Assembly: GCF_016807185.1 (NCBI RefSeq)
Contig: NZ_JAEVYN010000001.1
Coordinates: 1,116,001 to 1,180,000 of the forward strand
From: Leptolyngbya sp. Cla-17
GTDB lineage: Bacteria; Cyanobacteriota; Cyanobacteriia; Leptolyngbyales; Leptolyngbyaceae
Length of the DNA stretch: 64,000 nucleotides
Direction: 5' to 3'
Shown: piece after piece, positions 28,601 through 38,084 of the stretch
Layout: each line of letters opens with the position of its first letter
How positions within the stretch are numbered: position 1 is the first letter of the stretch
Position numbers and translations under genes: made by a program
The notes under the pieces: model-generated
Seen by the model: the letters and a program-made list of their open reading frames with translations, nothing else
The model's database searches: none
What the model was told of the DNA's origin: nothing

Positions 28601-30394
28601 ATGATAAAAATTGCGATCGCCCAACTCAACCCTACCATCGGAGATATTGCTGGCAACGCCCAGCAGATTTTAGCGGCGGCGCTCCAGGCATCTGAGCAAG
28701 GCGCACAGTTACTTCTCACACCAGAGCTTTCCCTCTGCGGCTATCCGCCCCGTGATTTATTGATGCATCCCGATTTTATTGAGTCGATGGCGATCGCCCT
28801 AAATCAGCTAGCCACCGACCTGCCGCCTCAATTGACTGCCTTGATTGGCATTGTCACAGTCAACCCCCAAGCCAGACAGGATGGTGGCAAGCCGTTATTC
28901 AATAGCATGGCGTTGGTGGCAAACGGATGCATTCAGCAAGTGTTTCACAAGCGCCTACTGCCTACCTACGACGTGTTCGATGATGACCGCTACTTTGAAT
29001 CGGGACAGGAAGCCAGCCATTTTTGGTTCACTCCTAGTCCCGTTCGGCTGACGACAGAACAAACTACTAGCCCTCTCCACGTCGGCGTAACCATCTGCGA
29101 AGACCTTTGGAACGACGAAGAGTTTTGGGGCAAACGCAATTATCAGGTCAACCCGATCGCTGACTTGGCAGATCTTGGAGTCGATCTAATCATTAATCTT
29201 TCGGCATCACCTTTTACCGCAGGCAAACAGCAGTTGCGGGAAGCTATGTTGAAGCACGCTGCCACCCGGTTCAATCAGCCCTTCGTGTATGTGAACCAAG
29301 TTGGTGGCAACGATGACCTGATTTTTGACGGGAATAGCGTGGCATTCAATCGACAGGGAGAATTAATTTGCCGCGCTTATGCCTATGCCACTGATCTAGT
29401 AGTGGTGGAATATGACCTGGAAGCGAAAGATTTAGTCGCCATGCCAGAGGAAATTGCCCTGCCTCCCGAAGATGAAGATCCGGAAATTTGGGGAGCTTTG
29501 GTGTTGGGTGTACGCGATTATGCCCGGAAGTGTGGTTTCAGCAAGGCAGTGATTGGATTGAGCGGTGGGATTGATTCTGCTTTAGTTGCCGCGATCGCTG
29601 CTGAAGCCTTGGGTGCAGAGCAGGTACTCGGTGTGCTAATGCCTTCGCCCTATAGTTCTGACCACTCCGTCAACGATGCGCTGAAATTAGCAGAAAATCT
29701 GGGCATCCATACGCACACCTTAGCGATTGGCGAACTGATGACTGGCTACGATCACACGTTGGACAGCATGTTCACCGGAACTGAGTTTGGCATCGCCGAG
29801 GAAAACATCCAGTCCAGAATTCGTGGCAACTTGCTAATGGCGATCGCCAACAAATTTGGGCAGCTACTCCTGTCCACAGGTAACAAATCTGAAATGGCAG
29901 TCGGCTATTGCACCCTTTACGGCGACATGAATGGCGGTCTTGCCGTCATCGCCGACGTGCCCAAGACCCGCGTTTATTCCATCTGCGAATGGCTAAATAG
30001 AAGGGCGAACAATCAGACTTTCTCTTCTCTTCCTGCTGTTATTCCCACCCATATCCTGACCAAGCCGCCCAGCGCCGAACTTAAGCCGGGACAGGTGGAT
30101 CAAGACTCCTTACCTGCCTACGAGGTTTTGGATGATATCTTGGCGCGACTGATCCAAAATCAGCAAACGCCCGACCAAATTGTGGCGGCCGGACACGATC
30201 CCGCGATCGTCAACAAAATCATTCGCCTCGTCTCCCGCGCTGAATTCAAACGGCGGCAGGCTCCCCCCGTACTCAAAATCACCGATCGCGCCTTTGGTGT
30301 GGGCTGGCGCATGCCGATCGCTAACCGCTGGCTGCCTGCAACCGGTCAAACCTCTGCGATCGCCCCCTTAGAATCGAGTCAGTCTAAACAGTAG
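28601..30394 (+). CDS. nadE: glutamine-dependent NAD+ synthase
   Basis: Makes NAD+ from deamido-NAD+ using ammonia released from glutamine. The N-terminal nitrilase-type glutaminase domain shows E in LTPELSLCGYPPRD, K in HKRLLPTYDVFDD and C in GVTICEDLWND. The C-terminal synthetase domain has the PP-loop IGLSGGIDSALVAA near residue 310 and the LLSTGNKSEMAVGY motif. The ATG at 28601 is chosen because the conserved IKIAIAQLNP starts there. The 597-residue length is typical of the two-domain form. A hairpin after the stop may terminate it. Confidence 0.95.
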   Translation: MIKIAIAQLNPTIGDIAGNAQQILAAALQASEQGAQLLLTPELSLCGYPPRDLLMHPDFIESMAIALNQLATDLPPQLTALIGIVTVNPQARQDGGKPLFNSMALVANGCIQQVFHKRLLPTYDVFDDDRYFESGQEASHFWFTPSPVRLTTEQTTSPLHVGVTICEDLWNDEEFWGKRNYQVNPIADLADLGVDLIINLSASPFTAGKQQLREAMLKHAATRFNQPFVYVNQVGGNDDLIFDGNSVAFNRQGELICRAYAYATDLVVVEYDLEAKDLVAMPEEIALPPEDEDPEIWGALVLGVRDYARKCGFSKAVIGLSGGIDSALVAAIAAEALGAEQVLGVLMPSPYSSDHSVNDALKLAENLGIHTHTLAIGELMTGYDHTLDSMFTGTEFGIAEENIQSRIRGNLLMAIANKFGQLLLSTGNKSEMAVGYCTLYGDMNGGLAVIADVPKTRVYSICEWLNRRANNQTFSSLPAVIPTHILTKPPSAELKPGQVDQDSLPAYEVLDDILARLIQNQQTPDQIVAAGHDPAIVNKIIRLVSRAEFKRRQAPPVLKITDRAFGVGWRMPIANRWLPATGQTSAIAPLESSQSKQ

Positions 30395-30451
30395 TTTGCG
30401 CTGGGTTTTAGCAGGTAGCGCGGGGCTATCTGTTGATCTTTGAGACAAGCC

Positions 30452-30471
30452 CCCACAAGATTGTTTGTGGG
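30452..30471 (+). terminator. hairpin after nadE, possible terminator
   Basis: CCCACAA pairs with TTGTGGG across a six-base loop, 57 bases after the nadE stop. An A/T-rich but not purely T tract follows, so it is only a candidate. Confidence 0.45.
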
Positions 30472-30781
30472 ACATTTACAATTTTACAGGGGCATCCTAT
30501 CTGTAATTACTGTTTACTGTAGGTACAGTGTGGGATTTGAAGTTGTAGAATCCAGCGTGTTAGAACTTTTCAAAATGCCGATCCAGGAACTTGCAGGTTT
30601 TGCTGATCACTATTACCTTGCTGAAACCGCAAATCTTTATGACTCTATGAGCTGGGGTGCGAGTGGGCTTGAGTTGCATGGATTAGTCAGAATAACGCCG
30701 AAAGAGCTTGAACGTGTAAAAAGGTTTATCTCCGTTGCTAGATACGGTATCGCAGTCAACAACTGTGAGCATTTTGCTAAC

Positions 30782-30819
30782 TATGTCCTCCATGGCATTA
30801 TATGTCCTCCATGGCATTA
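30782..30819. repeat. perfect 19-bp tandem duplication
   Basis: Two adjacent copies of TATGTCCTCCATGGCATTA (30782-30800 and 30801-30819). Because 19 is not a multiple of three, the duplication frameshifts the LRAT-like gene. Perfect identity suggests a recent slippage event or an assembly artefact. Confidence 0.97.
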
Positions 30820-31115
30820 ATTTTTCTTCCCAGCAACACACATGGTGGAAATGCTTAGGGGCAGAAGTTATTAGTCTTTTGCAACCAGTCCAGAGTTTAC
30901 AGGACAACCACAGTAGCTTCATGAGCCAACAAGTTGCAGAAGTGCTGAATGAGAATTTAAGACAAGTGAAGCTTGAGAAAGTAAGACAAGAACGTATCGA
31001 GTTTTGGAAGTCCAGAGGAATTGATGTTAGTAAGGCTTGTTGCTTTTTCTGGGTTCTATATAATGCAGCCAGCTAGCACTTCACGGCAGCAGATCGACGA
31101 AAGCCACGCCCCTAT

Positions 31116-32573
31116 TTAATTCACTTTACCTTCCACTTTTAATCCCGCGATCGCGCCTGCCTCCACATTAAGGGGCTGTTTGCTGGTGTTGTGCAAGTCG
31201 AATTGTTCGTTGTCGCTGAAGGAATTTTGCCTGAGGGTGGGGCTGGCGTTGTTGGTGACCACGATACCGTCTCGTCCATTGTCGGTGATCTTGTTGGAGG
31301 TGAGCATGGGGCGTGAATCGCCGTTGATCACCATGCCGTCTTTGTTTTGGCTAACCTGATTACGAATGAGGTTGGGCGTGGCGCGATCGCTAATCGACAC
31401 GCCAAAGCCGTTATAGCGCACCGTATTGCCTTCCATGGTGCCGCCACTGTCACGGGTAAAGGAAATGCCATTGCCGCCGTTTTGCTCAAACAGATTGTTG
31501 CGAATCATTGGAGTGGCAGTGCCCGAAGCAAACACACCTTCGCGATCGCTGCCTACAAAGCGATTGGCTTCAATCAAGGTTGCACCTGCTTCGACCCAAA
31601 CTGCCGTGCCGCGAGTATTCGGATTGGTCAGGCTTACCCCCACAACCTGACTGCCATCGGTCGCCACTATCGTTACACTTTGCCCTGCCCAACTGGGGCT
31701 GAGAAACTTACCGCCTCCGGTAATTTGAATGCCCTTACCCTGAGATTCTGGGTTGCCTCGCAAAGTTACACCTTGGGGCAGCTTTAGCGGAAATACCTCG
31801 CCTGTTTCCGCACTGTAAGCACCAGGACTGAGTTGAATGGTCATGCCGGGACGCACTTGGGCGATCGCCTGGGTAATGGTCTTAAATGGCGATTGATCCT
31901 TGCCCTGATTGCGATCGCTACCATTTTTAGCATCCACATACAAAATTGTGGGTAAGGGCGCTGGCTTCTGCGGCTCAACAGACTTGGAGCTAGGGTCATC
32001 TGCTGGTGGAGTCCACTCTGGCTCTGGATTGTTGCCAATCATCGCATCGTTAGGCAGAATCGTTCTCAGCACCCGTCCCATGCTGTAGTTAACCCGTACC
32101 GTCTGTTCCGCCTGAATTTGCTTTAGCACCGCTTGATAGATACCTGCTCGCGCTTCCAATTCTCCCGCACCACACACCAAGGTATACTTCACGGCTCGAT
32201 AAAGCTCCGGCGAACCAATCCGTTCCCCCGTTTGGCGACTCTCTGCCATTTCTCTAGCCGTTGGCTGAGTCGGCACGGCTGAATACCACACCCCATTTTC
32301 CTGGGTGCCGGGTTCTATCGGTTTAGCTTGCGGCTTGGGCGGCTCTACTTTGCCATTGCGGGTTACCAATTCGGCACTGCCAAACTCGACGAGACGCTGA
32401 TTGTTTGGGTTCTGGCGGTTGCGATCGCTATAGTAGTTGACTCGCCATGCTTGAGTTGCACGAGCGATCGCCTCTGTACACTCCGTTTCACTCACCAACC
32501 CACCCTCCGGCGTACAGCTAGCCAGCGATACCACTGCCCAACCCATTGCCAATCCAACAATCGACTGCTTCAT
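31116..32573 (-). CDS. DUF1565 / parallel beta-helix lipoprotein
   Basis: A 485-residue predicted lipoprotein. The signal is MKQSIVGLAMGWAVVSLASC, with the lipobox LASC at the cleavage site. Residues of about 20-165 form a domain of unknown role. A Pro-rich linker follows. From about residue 210 a DUF1565 region starts ILYVDAKNGSDRNQGKDQSP and runs into right-handed beta-helix turns (NGISFTRDSGGTMEGNTV, NGFGVSISDRATPNLIRN). Such helices often bind or cut polysaccharides, but no catalytic residues can be named. The ATG at 32573 is chosen because the signal peptide begins there; the frame is open 12 codons upstream. Confidence 0.8.
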   Translation of the reverse strand: MKQSIVGLAMGWAVVSLASCTPEGGLVSETECTEAIARATQAWRVNYYSDRNRQNPNNQRLVEFGSAELVTRNGKVEPPKPQAKPIEPGTQENGVWYSAVPTQPTAREMAESRQTGERIGSPELYRAVKYTLVCGAGELEARAGIYQAVLKQIQAEQTVRVNYSMGRVLRTILPNDAMIGNNPEPEWTPPADDPSSKSVEPQKPAPLPTILYVDAKNGSDRNQGKDQSPFKTITQAIAQVRPGMTIQLSPGAYSAETGEVFPLKLPQGVTLRGNPESQGKGIQITGGGKFLSPSWAGQSVTIVATDGSQVVGVSLTNPNTRGTAVWVEAGATLIEANRFVGSDREGVFASGTATPMIRNNLFEQNGGNGISFTRDSGGTMEGNTVRYNGFGVSISDRATPNLIRNQVSQNKDGMVINGDSRPMLTSNKITDNGRDGIVVTNNASPTLRQNSFSDNEQFDLHNTSKQPLNVEAGAIAGLKVEGKVN

Positions 32574-32824
32574 CAAGCTAATTTTTAACTCCCACTTCAC
32601 CAAGGTCATTTTTAATATCCCAAACCCTGCATTTCACCCAATAAATTACTCCCATCAACCCTGCGGACATTCCCTGAAATGGACGTTTCGCATTAGAATC
32701 TAGTTGTAAAGTTCTGTTTCTGCTAGATGAGAGGTTCCCATTGCGGAACGTGTAATCCGTCCAGGTAACGACCTTGCAGAAAGGCTTTAGATCCTGATCC
32801 TAGATTTAGTAAAGAGAAGAACTC

Positions 32825-33424
32825 ATGGCATTTGAACAGTCCCCGCTACCCTACGACTTTAACGCGCTAGAGCCATATGGCATGAAAGCCGAAACCTTTG
32901 AATACCACTATGGCAAACATCACAAAACCTATGTGGACAACTTAAATAAGCTCACCGATGGCACCGAATTGGCAAGTTTGCCCCTGGAAGAAGTCATTAA
33001 AGTTACTTACAACGATGCCAGCAAACAGGGTGTGTTTAACAACGCCGCTCAAGTTTGGAACCACACTTTCTTTTGGAACAGCCTCAAGCCCGGTGGTGGT
33101 GGCGCTCCTACAGGTGATCTCGCTGCTCGGATTGACAAAGATTTCGGCAGCTTTGACAAGTTTAAGGAAGAGTTCACTGCTGCTGCCACCACTCAGTTTG
33201 GTAGTGGCTGGGCTTGGTTAATTGATGACAACGGCACCTTGAAAGTGACCAAAACTCCCAATGCGGTTGACCCTGTGGCAGAAGGTCAAAAGGCGTTGCT
33301 GACTTTGGATGTGTGGGAACATGCCTACTACATTGACTTCCGCAATGCTCGACCCGCTTTCATCAAGAACTACTTGGATAATTTGGTGAACTGGGATTTT
33401 GCTGCTGCTAATCTAGCTGCATAA
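32825..33424 (+). CDS. sodB: superoxide dismutase [Fe]
   Basis: Converts superoxide to oxygen and hydrogen peroxide in the cytoplasm. The 199-residue protein shows all four metal ligands: His in ETFEYHYGKHHKTYV, His in AAQVWNHTFFW, and Asp and His in LDVWEHAYYIDF. The AAQVWNH glutamine position is typical of iron-type enzymes, so Fe is preferred over Mn. It starts at ATG 32825 with AAGAGAAGAA just upstream. A clear terminator hairpin follows. The gene stands alone. Confidence 0.96.
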   Translation: MAFEQSPLPYDFNALEPYGMKAETFEYHYGKHHKTYVDNLNKLTDGTELASLPLEEVIKVTYNDASKQGVFNNAAQVWNHTFFWNSLKPGGGGAPTGDLAARIDKDFGSFDKFKEEFTAAATTQFGSGWAWLIDDNGTLKVTKTPNAVDPVAEGQKALLTLDVWEHAYYIDFRNARPAFIKNYLDNLVNWDFAAANLAA

Positions 33425-33454
33425 ACTGCTCAATTTTCCAATTTCCTGAAAGCT

Positions 33455-33480
33455 AGCCCTTCCATCAGGAGGGGCTTTTT
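33455..33480 (+). terminator. rho-independent terminator of sodB
   Basis: AGCCCTTCC pairs with GGAGGGGCT (one wobble) over the tetraloop ATCA and is followed by five T residues, 30 bases after the sodB stop. Confidence 0.88.
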
Positions 33481-34284
33481 GCAAGGTTTAGGAACGAACA
33501 ATCTTTACGAACGAATGACCAAAGATATTTCAAGTTTGCCGGAAATTGATGTGTTAGGAACGCCTCTTGGCTGGCGGCAAGGAACGGGAGATTGGGCAGG
33601 TGTCCGTGCCGCGATCGCTCGTGGGGATTCGGTTCAGGTGATTCAGGAAGCTGGGTCAACCCTGTGGCAAGCCGCTTTGCCAGCCCATCATCCGTTTCAA
33701 TTTGGGTTTCCAGAATTCACTGCCGAGGTGCGAGAAGACCGACCAACCCCAAAGCGAGAGTGTGGATCAGTCCGATTCAGCGCCGCTTTGGGCATAGCGT
33801 GGAATTGCCCAAAGTACAGTGGCATCCACGGGTGCTGTGGGTCGGCGTAGGCTGTGAACGCGGTACACCCCAAGTGGTCATTGCCCATGCCATTCACCAA
33901 GCCCTGCGGACGCACCACTTGGCAGCAGGCGCGATCGCTGGAATTGCCACCATTGATCATAAATCCGATGAAGTTGGACTTGTAGACTATTGCCGCGAGC
34001 AAAATTTGCCGCTCAACTGTTTTTCAGCCCAAAAGCTGCAAGCGATCGCGGTTCCCAATCCCTCTGCAATTGTAAAAGCTGAAGTAGGAACTCCCAGCGT
34101 TGCCGAAGCCGCCGCCATCCTCGCCGCTCTAGAGTGTCTATCTCCGCACTCCGCACCCCGCACTCCCCAACCTCTTCTAGTCTCAAAACAAATCTTCCGG
34201 CTCCCCGATCACTCCGGAGCCGTGACGCTCGCGATCGCCCAAGCTGAGCAAGAATACACCGATCCAGTGATCCCACTGGCTTGA
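33479..34284 (+). pseudogene. truncated, frameshifted CbiG-CobJ (cobalamin biosynthesis) remnant
   Basis: Two frames carry consecutive pieces of a cyanobacterial CbiG (cobalt-precorrin 5A hydrolase) section. The first includes VLGTPLGWRQGTGDWAGVRA up to REDRPTPK. The second continues with ARVWISPIQRRF and then the CbiG C-terminal motifs WVGVGCERGT, AGIATIDHKSDEVGL and VGTPSVAEAAA, ending just after AIAQAEQEYT. The frames switch near 33745-33755, consistent with loss of one base. In related cyanobacteria this region usually sits in a CbiG-CobJ fusion. Here the CbiG N-terminus and the whole CobJ methyltransferase part are missing, so it is a relic. Confidence 0.82.
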
Positions 34285-34292
34285 AGCACTTT

Positions 34293-34898
34293 ATGATTGA
34301 GTACAGCAGAATGATTACACTAAAAGATGCTCTGTCGCGATCGCTGTCCATGCTGACTCATCATCCGTTTCTCTTTTCCCGGCTTAGTCGTTGGCTGGTT
34401 GGGGTACTCTGCGCGATCGCCTTTCTCTGCGGCACTTTGCCCGCCGAAGCTGCTCCTATTGGGGCAAAATATACTAAGCAGTACGCTCCGCCACCCTCCT
34501 ATAGCAACGCTGAGTTAAAAAATCAGGACTTTTCTGGACAAAACCTGCGCGTGGCAGAATTTTCCAATGCCAATCTTAACGGGGCAAATTTCACTAACGC
34601 AGATTTGACGGGTGCCGTGCTGAGTGCCTCTACGATGGTTGAAACGAACCTGCAAGGAGCCGATTTAACCCAATCTATGATGGATCAAGTCAGAATGACT
34701 CGCACTAATCTGCAAGATGCTGTTCTGGTCAACGCCATCCTGCTTCGCACCAACTTTGATCATCCAGAAATTGCCGGGGCAGATTTTACCGAGGCCATTT
34801 TGGATGGTGCCCAAATCCGCCAGTTATGTAAAGTGGCTGCGGGCACTAACACGAAGACTGGAATCTCCACACGAGAATCCCTCGGCTGCTCTTCCTAA
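34293..34898 (+). CDS. exported pentapeptide-repeat protein (probably thylakoid lumen or periplasm)
   Basis: About 200 residues with a signal peptide (RWLVGVLCAIAFLCGTLPAEAAP, split here as a hydrophobic core near residue 35 and an AEA cleavage site). Next comes a short linker, then about 20 pentapeptide repeats (ANLNGANFTNADLTGAVLS) and a Cys-containing C-terminus (IRQLCKV and a final LGCSS). Two-Cys lumenal pentapeptide proteins of this type are common in cyanobacteria and chloroplasts; their function is unknown. The start is uncertain: ATG at 34293 or 34311, or an upstream TTG. It precedes purK by 24 bases. Confidence 0.78.
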   Translation: MIEYSRMITLKDALSRSLSMLTHHPFLFSRLSRWLVGVLCAIAFLCGTLPAEAAPIGAKYTKQYAPPPSYSNAELKNQDFSGQNLRVAEFSNANLNGANFTNADLTGAVLSASTMVETNLQGADLTQSMMDQVRMTRTNLQDAVLVNAILLRTNFDHPEIAGADFTEAILDGAQIRQLCKVAAGTNTKTGISTRESLGCSS

Positions 34899-34922
34899 AC
34901 CTGTTCTTTTTAACTTAGATAT

Positions 34923-36095
34923 ATGACAGTACCAATGTCCCAAGATTCTGTGACATCTTCGCAAATCTCGGTGCAACGGGTGGGAGTGATCGGCGGCGGA
35001 CAACTCGCCTGGATGATGGCAGAAGCCGCTGAGAAACTAGGGATTGAATTGTGGGTGCAAACGCCAAGTCATACCGATCCAGCGGTGGCGATCACTGCCC
35101 AAACTATTCTTGCGCCTGTTGATGACGCGATCGCAACTGCTCAACTTGCCGTCCACTGTGATGTGATCACCTTTGAAAATGAGTTTGTGAACCTCCCAGC
35201 ATTGGCACACCTTGCCCAGCAAGGCACCTGCTTTCGCCCTAGTTTGGATGCTCTTAGACCGTTGCTCGACAAATACGATCAGCGAACCCTCATGGAAAGC
35301 CTGGGATTGCCGACTCCCTCCTTCACCCTGAAGGAGCTAGCTCCTCACGCAGAATCTTTTCCAGTGGTGCTTAAAACCCGGCGGCATGGCTATGACGGGC
35401 AGGGCACTTTCATTGTTCATACCCCAGCCGAATTAGAAGCAACCTTGGCTGATTTAGCATCGGTGCCAGTGCTTTTGGAAAAGTTTGTAGCTTTTGAACA
35501 AGAGCTTGCTGTGATGGCAGCGCGCTCGCAAGCTGGAGAAATTGTCATCTATCCCATTGTGGAAACGCAGCAAGAGAACCAAGTTTGTCGCCGGGTGATT
35601 GCGCCTGCGAGGGTCAATCAATCAACCACCACATTGATTGAAAAAATTGTTCGGACCTTATTGACACACCTGCAAGTGGTGGGCATTTTTGGAATTGAGT
35701 TTTTCTTGACGAAAGATGGCACGGTGTTGATCAACGAGATTGCACCCCGCACCCATAATTCTGGACACTACACCTTGGATGCCTGCGAAACGTCTCAGTT
35801 TGAGCAGCAATTAAGAGCAATTTGTGGTTTGCCGCTGGGTAGCACTGCGATGACCTCAGCCGGAGCTGTAATGGTGAATTTGTTGGGATATGAGCAATCA
35901 GAGAGCGATTATGCGACTAAGCGGCAAGCGCTGGCAGCCTTTCCTCACGCCCATGTTCACTGGTATGGCAAAACGGAATCTCGTCTAGGGCGCAAGTTGG
36001 GGCATGTGACGGTGCTTCTAAATGAAGCAGACGCAATGCAAGACCAAGCGATCGCAATTGCTCACCAGATCGAATCTCTTTGGTATTCATCCTAA
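34923..36095 (+). CDS. purK: 5-(carboxyamino)imidazole ribonucleotide synthase
   Basis: ATP-grasp enzyme of purine synthesis that carboxylates AIR to N5-CAIR. The 390-residue protein begins with the phosphate-binding VGVIGGGQLAWMMAEAA. The ATP-grasp core shows VVLKTRRHGYDGQGTFIV and VLLEKFVAFEQELAVMAAR. NEIAPRTHNSGHYT is the conserved C-terminal motif. The ATG at 34923 precedes a second ATG four codons later. It lies just downstream of the pentapeptide gene and may be cotranscribed. Confidence 0.95.
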   Translation: MTVPMSQDSVTSSQISVQRVGVIGGGQLAWMMAEAAEKLGIELWVQTPSHTDPAVAITAQTILAPVDDAIATAQLAVHCDVITFENEFVNLPALAHLAQQGTCFRPSLDALRPLLDKYDQRTLMESLGLPTPSFTLKELAPHAESFPVVLKTRRHGYDGQGTFIVHTPAELEATLADLASVPVLLEKFVAFEQELAVMAARSQAGEIVIYPIVETQQENQVCRRVIAPARVNQSTTTLIEKIVRTLLTHLQVVGIFGIEFFLTKDGTVLINEIAPRTHNSGHYTLDACETSQFEQQLRAICGLPLGSTAMTSAGAVMVNLLGYEQSESDYATKRQALAAFPHAHVHWYGKTESRLGRKLGHVTVLLNEADAMQDQAIAIAHQIESLWYSS

Positions 36096-36474
36096 GATGC
36101 AATCCGAATAAAAAGGTTGCTTCGCATGATCTTAATAACGGTTGTGATTTCTAATCGAAATTGGGCTCAATTCACCTTTTTCATCACTCTTCCTTTCACC
36201 CGTAATGCCCCAATGGCGGTTATCTCTCTCCTAAGAAAGGCATTTCTTAAAAAGGCTTGCGCTACTATTAGGTTGTGCTAATATCAATAGCTGAAATTGA
36301 TGCTTCTACAGCGCTAAAAGAACATCTGATTTGTCGAAGAACGATGTTTGAAAGTAGCTAAAGCTAACGGAAAGACCTTGAAATCTGTAATTTTGCAGTC
36401 ATTCAATAAATTTTCGGAAAAGTTTTTAGGAAGCTTGTTGTTAGAAACTTGTTAGAAATTCACACAATTAATCC
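36096..36474. other. intergenic region upstream of the DUF4327 gene
   Basis: No coding potential was recognised. It holds a small hairpin (TAAGAAA/TTTCTTA around 36230-36250) and a candidate promoter at 36257-36284. The rest looks like an A/T-rich leader for the DUF4327 gene. Confidence 0.5.
36257..36284 (+). promoter_or_regulatory. candidate sigma-70 type promoter for the DUF4327 gene
   Basis: TTGCGC and TAATAT are separated by 16 bases, a reasonable -35/-10 pair, about 190 bases upstream of the start codon. It is sequence-only evidence. Confidence 0.3.
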
Positions 36475-36711
36475 ATGATTACAGATGATATGAATCAGCA
36501 GGTTATTCACCCGCTGGCTAAATTGCAGCGTCAGGTGCGATCGCTGGTTGAACGTAAATTGCTCAAACCATCCGATAGCATTTGGAAAATCGCACTGCTA
36601 TATGGCGATGATTGGGCATTCCTAAAGCAAGAATTGCTTGACTATGAATTTACTATGCAAGATCCCGTTAGTGAACTAATGCTAGTCGAAAGATGGGATG
36701 ACGAAGAGTAA
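36475..36711 (+). CDS. DUF4327 family protein
   Basis: A 78-residue cyanobacterial protein of the DUF4327 family, recognised by IHPLAKLQRQVRSLVERKLL, then KPSDSIWKIALLYGDDW and an acidic end (VERWDDEE). It has no membrane segments and is of unknown function. A long A/T-rich leader precedes it. It converges with the kinase gene, with only 18 bases between stops. Confidence 0.88.
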   Translation: MITDDMNQQVIHPLAKLQRQVRSLVERKLLKPSDSIWKIALLYGDDWAFLKQELLDYEFTMQDPVSELMLVERWDDEE

Positions 36712-36729
36712 GAGATTAGTGTTGACAAT

Positions 36730-38052
36730 TTACAGGCAAGCTTTCAGTGCCTGACTAAGTTCTTGAGCAGTTTGATACCGCTCTTTGATATCAGTTGCTG
36801 TTGTTCGTTCAATTACATCTCGTAAGCTTTTGGGAATTCGCACTTCTTCGTCTAGCTGCAATCGCATTGTTTTCCCCTGTTTTTTGTAAAATCGCTGGGG
36901 ACTAATGCTAGTTAGCAAAAACACAAGAGTTGGAGCGATCGCGTATAGATCGGACTGAGGCACCGGTCGCCCCTGCACTTGTTCTGGAGCACTATAGCCT
37001 TCTGCCCCAATGCGAGTACCTGGCGCGATCGCTAGTGCTTTCACCGCACCAAAATCTAGCACAGCAATTTGGTTATCTAGATTGCGCACTAACAGGTTGC
37101 CAGGTTTAATATCGCGGTGAATTATAGGAGTAGAACGAGTGTGCAGGTAGGTCAACACTTCGCACACTTGCACCATCCAGGCGATCGCTTCTTGGATCGA
37201 AACTGCCCCTTGTTTGCGAACTCGTTTCTCTAAATCCTGTCCATGGATCAATTCCATAACCAGATATTTTTTGTCAGCTTCCATAAAAAAGTCGTAATAG
37301 CGAGGAATGCCAGGGTGACTCAGCGCTTTTAGAGTGCTGGCTTCTCGCTCAAATAGTTCTTGCGCTTTAGGAATTTGTGCCACATCGGCATTCATTTCCT
37401 TTAGCACTTGCAGCTTCCCCTCGGGCATCCCACTCGATTTTGATAAACCCGTTGGGTTCCATACTAAATAAGTGGTGCCCATGCCTCCTCGACCCAAAAC
37501 TCTCAGGACTTGGTACTGGCGAACAATTTTATCTACTCGAATAGGTTGGCCACAGTGAATACAAAACAAATTATCGGAGGGATTGCCCGTGTGGGTGCAG
37601 CGCGTCGGAGCAGATTGTCCTCCAGTTAGTGGAGCCGCAATTCCTGTAAAGATTGTTTCACGAATCGCAGGTTCCGCCAGCAGTTGAAGTGCCTGAGAAG
37701 TTGAAATGAGCGCTGTTTGAAACCGTAGGGTAGGACCATTTTGGGCCAGCTGAATCAACGCGTCGTTGACAAGGTTCTTTTGGGCGATCACTTCTCCGTC
37801 AACAAAGGTGCCGTTATTGCTGTGGTTAATCAATTGCCAACTCACCCCTGCCTGACCTGAGCCTAGGTGAGCCTCTACTCGACGAAGCTCCAAATGCTGC
37901 CGTGAGACTACGGCCTCGCCCAACATAACGTGGTTGTCAGGCGATCGCCCAACCCGAATGATCGTTTCATGGTCGAATTGCCATTGCCGCAGAGGGGTGC
38001 GGTTTTGAGGATGCAACAGGGTCAAAATAACCCTTAGCTGACTGGCTACCAT
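36730..38052 (-). CDS. serine/threonine protein kinase with N-terminal FHA domain and zinc-ribbon
   Basis: A 440-residue soluble kinase. Residues of about 20-105 form an FHA domain, which binds phosphothreonine (IRVGRSPDNHVMLGE, VVSRQHLELRR, NHSNNGTFVDGEVI). A CTHTGNP and FCIHCGQPI zinc-ribbon follows near residues 150-170. The kinase domain starts at YQVLRVLGRGGMGTTY and shows the ATP-binding Lys in LQVLKEMN, the catalytic IIHRDIKPGNLL and the DFG motif in AVLDFGAVKA. It lacks membrane helices. It lies 32 bases downstream of a PP2C phosphatase gene on the same strand, so the kinase and phosphatase are probably one signalling pair. Confidence 0.92.
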   Translation of the reverse strand: MVASQLRVILTLLHPQNRTPLRQWQFDHETIIRVGRSPDNHVMLGEAVVSRQHLELRRVEAHLGSGQAGVSWQLINHSNNGTFVDGEVIAQKNLVNDALIQLAQNGPTLRFQTALISTSQALQLLAEPAIRETIFTGIAAPLTGGQSAPTRCTHTGNPSDNLFCIHCGQPIRVDKIVRQYQVLRVLGRGGMGTTYLVWNPTGLSKSSGMPEGKLQVLKEMNADVAQIPKAQELFEREASTLKALSHPGIPRYYDFFMEADKKYLVMELIHGQDLEKRVRKQGAVSIQEAIAWMVQVCEVLTYLHTRSTPIIHRDIKPGNLLVRNLDNQIAVLDFGAVKALAIAPGTRIGAEGYSAPEQVQGRPVPQSDLYAIAPTLVFLLTSISPQRFYKKQGKTMRLQLDEEVRIPKSLRDVIERTTATDIKERYQTAQELSQALKACL

Positions 38053-38084
38053 GAATAGATGTCAAGCACCGTGAATGGATTGGC

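Larger units (their letters stand above)
30440..31076 (+). pseudogene. LRAT-like domain protein remnant broken by a 19-bp tandem duplication
   Basis: The frame starting near 30440 carries a NlpC/P60-LRAT signature NNCEHFANYVLHG, with the catalytic Cys in NCEHF. It then hits a perfect tandem duplication of TATGTCCTCCATGGCATTA, which shifts the frame and stops translation at 30820. Removing one 19-base copy restores a continuous frame that goes on with INFSSQQHTWWKCLG and ends at 31076. The N-terminal part of an LRAT domain with its catalytic histidine is not seen, and the segment before about 30530 shows no similarity, so the gene also seems 5'-truncated. The true 5' end is uncertain. Confidence 0.7.
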
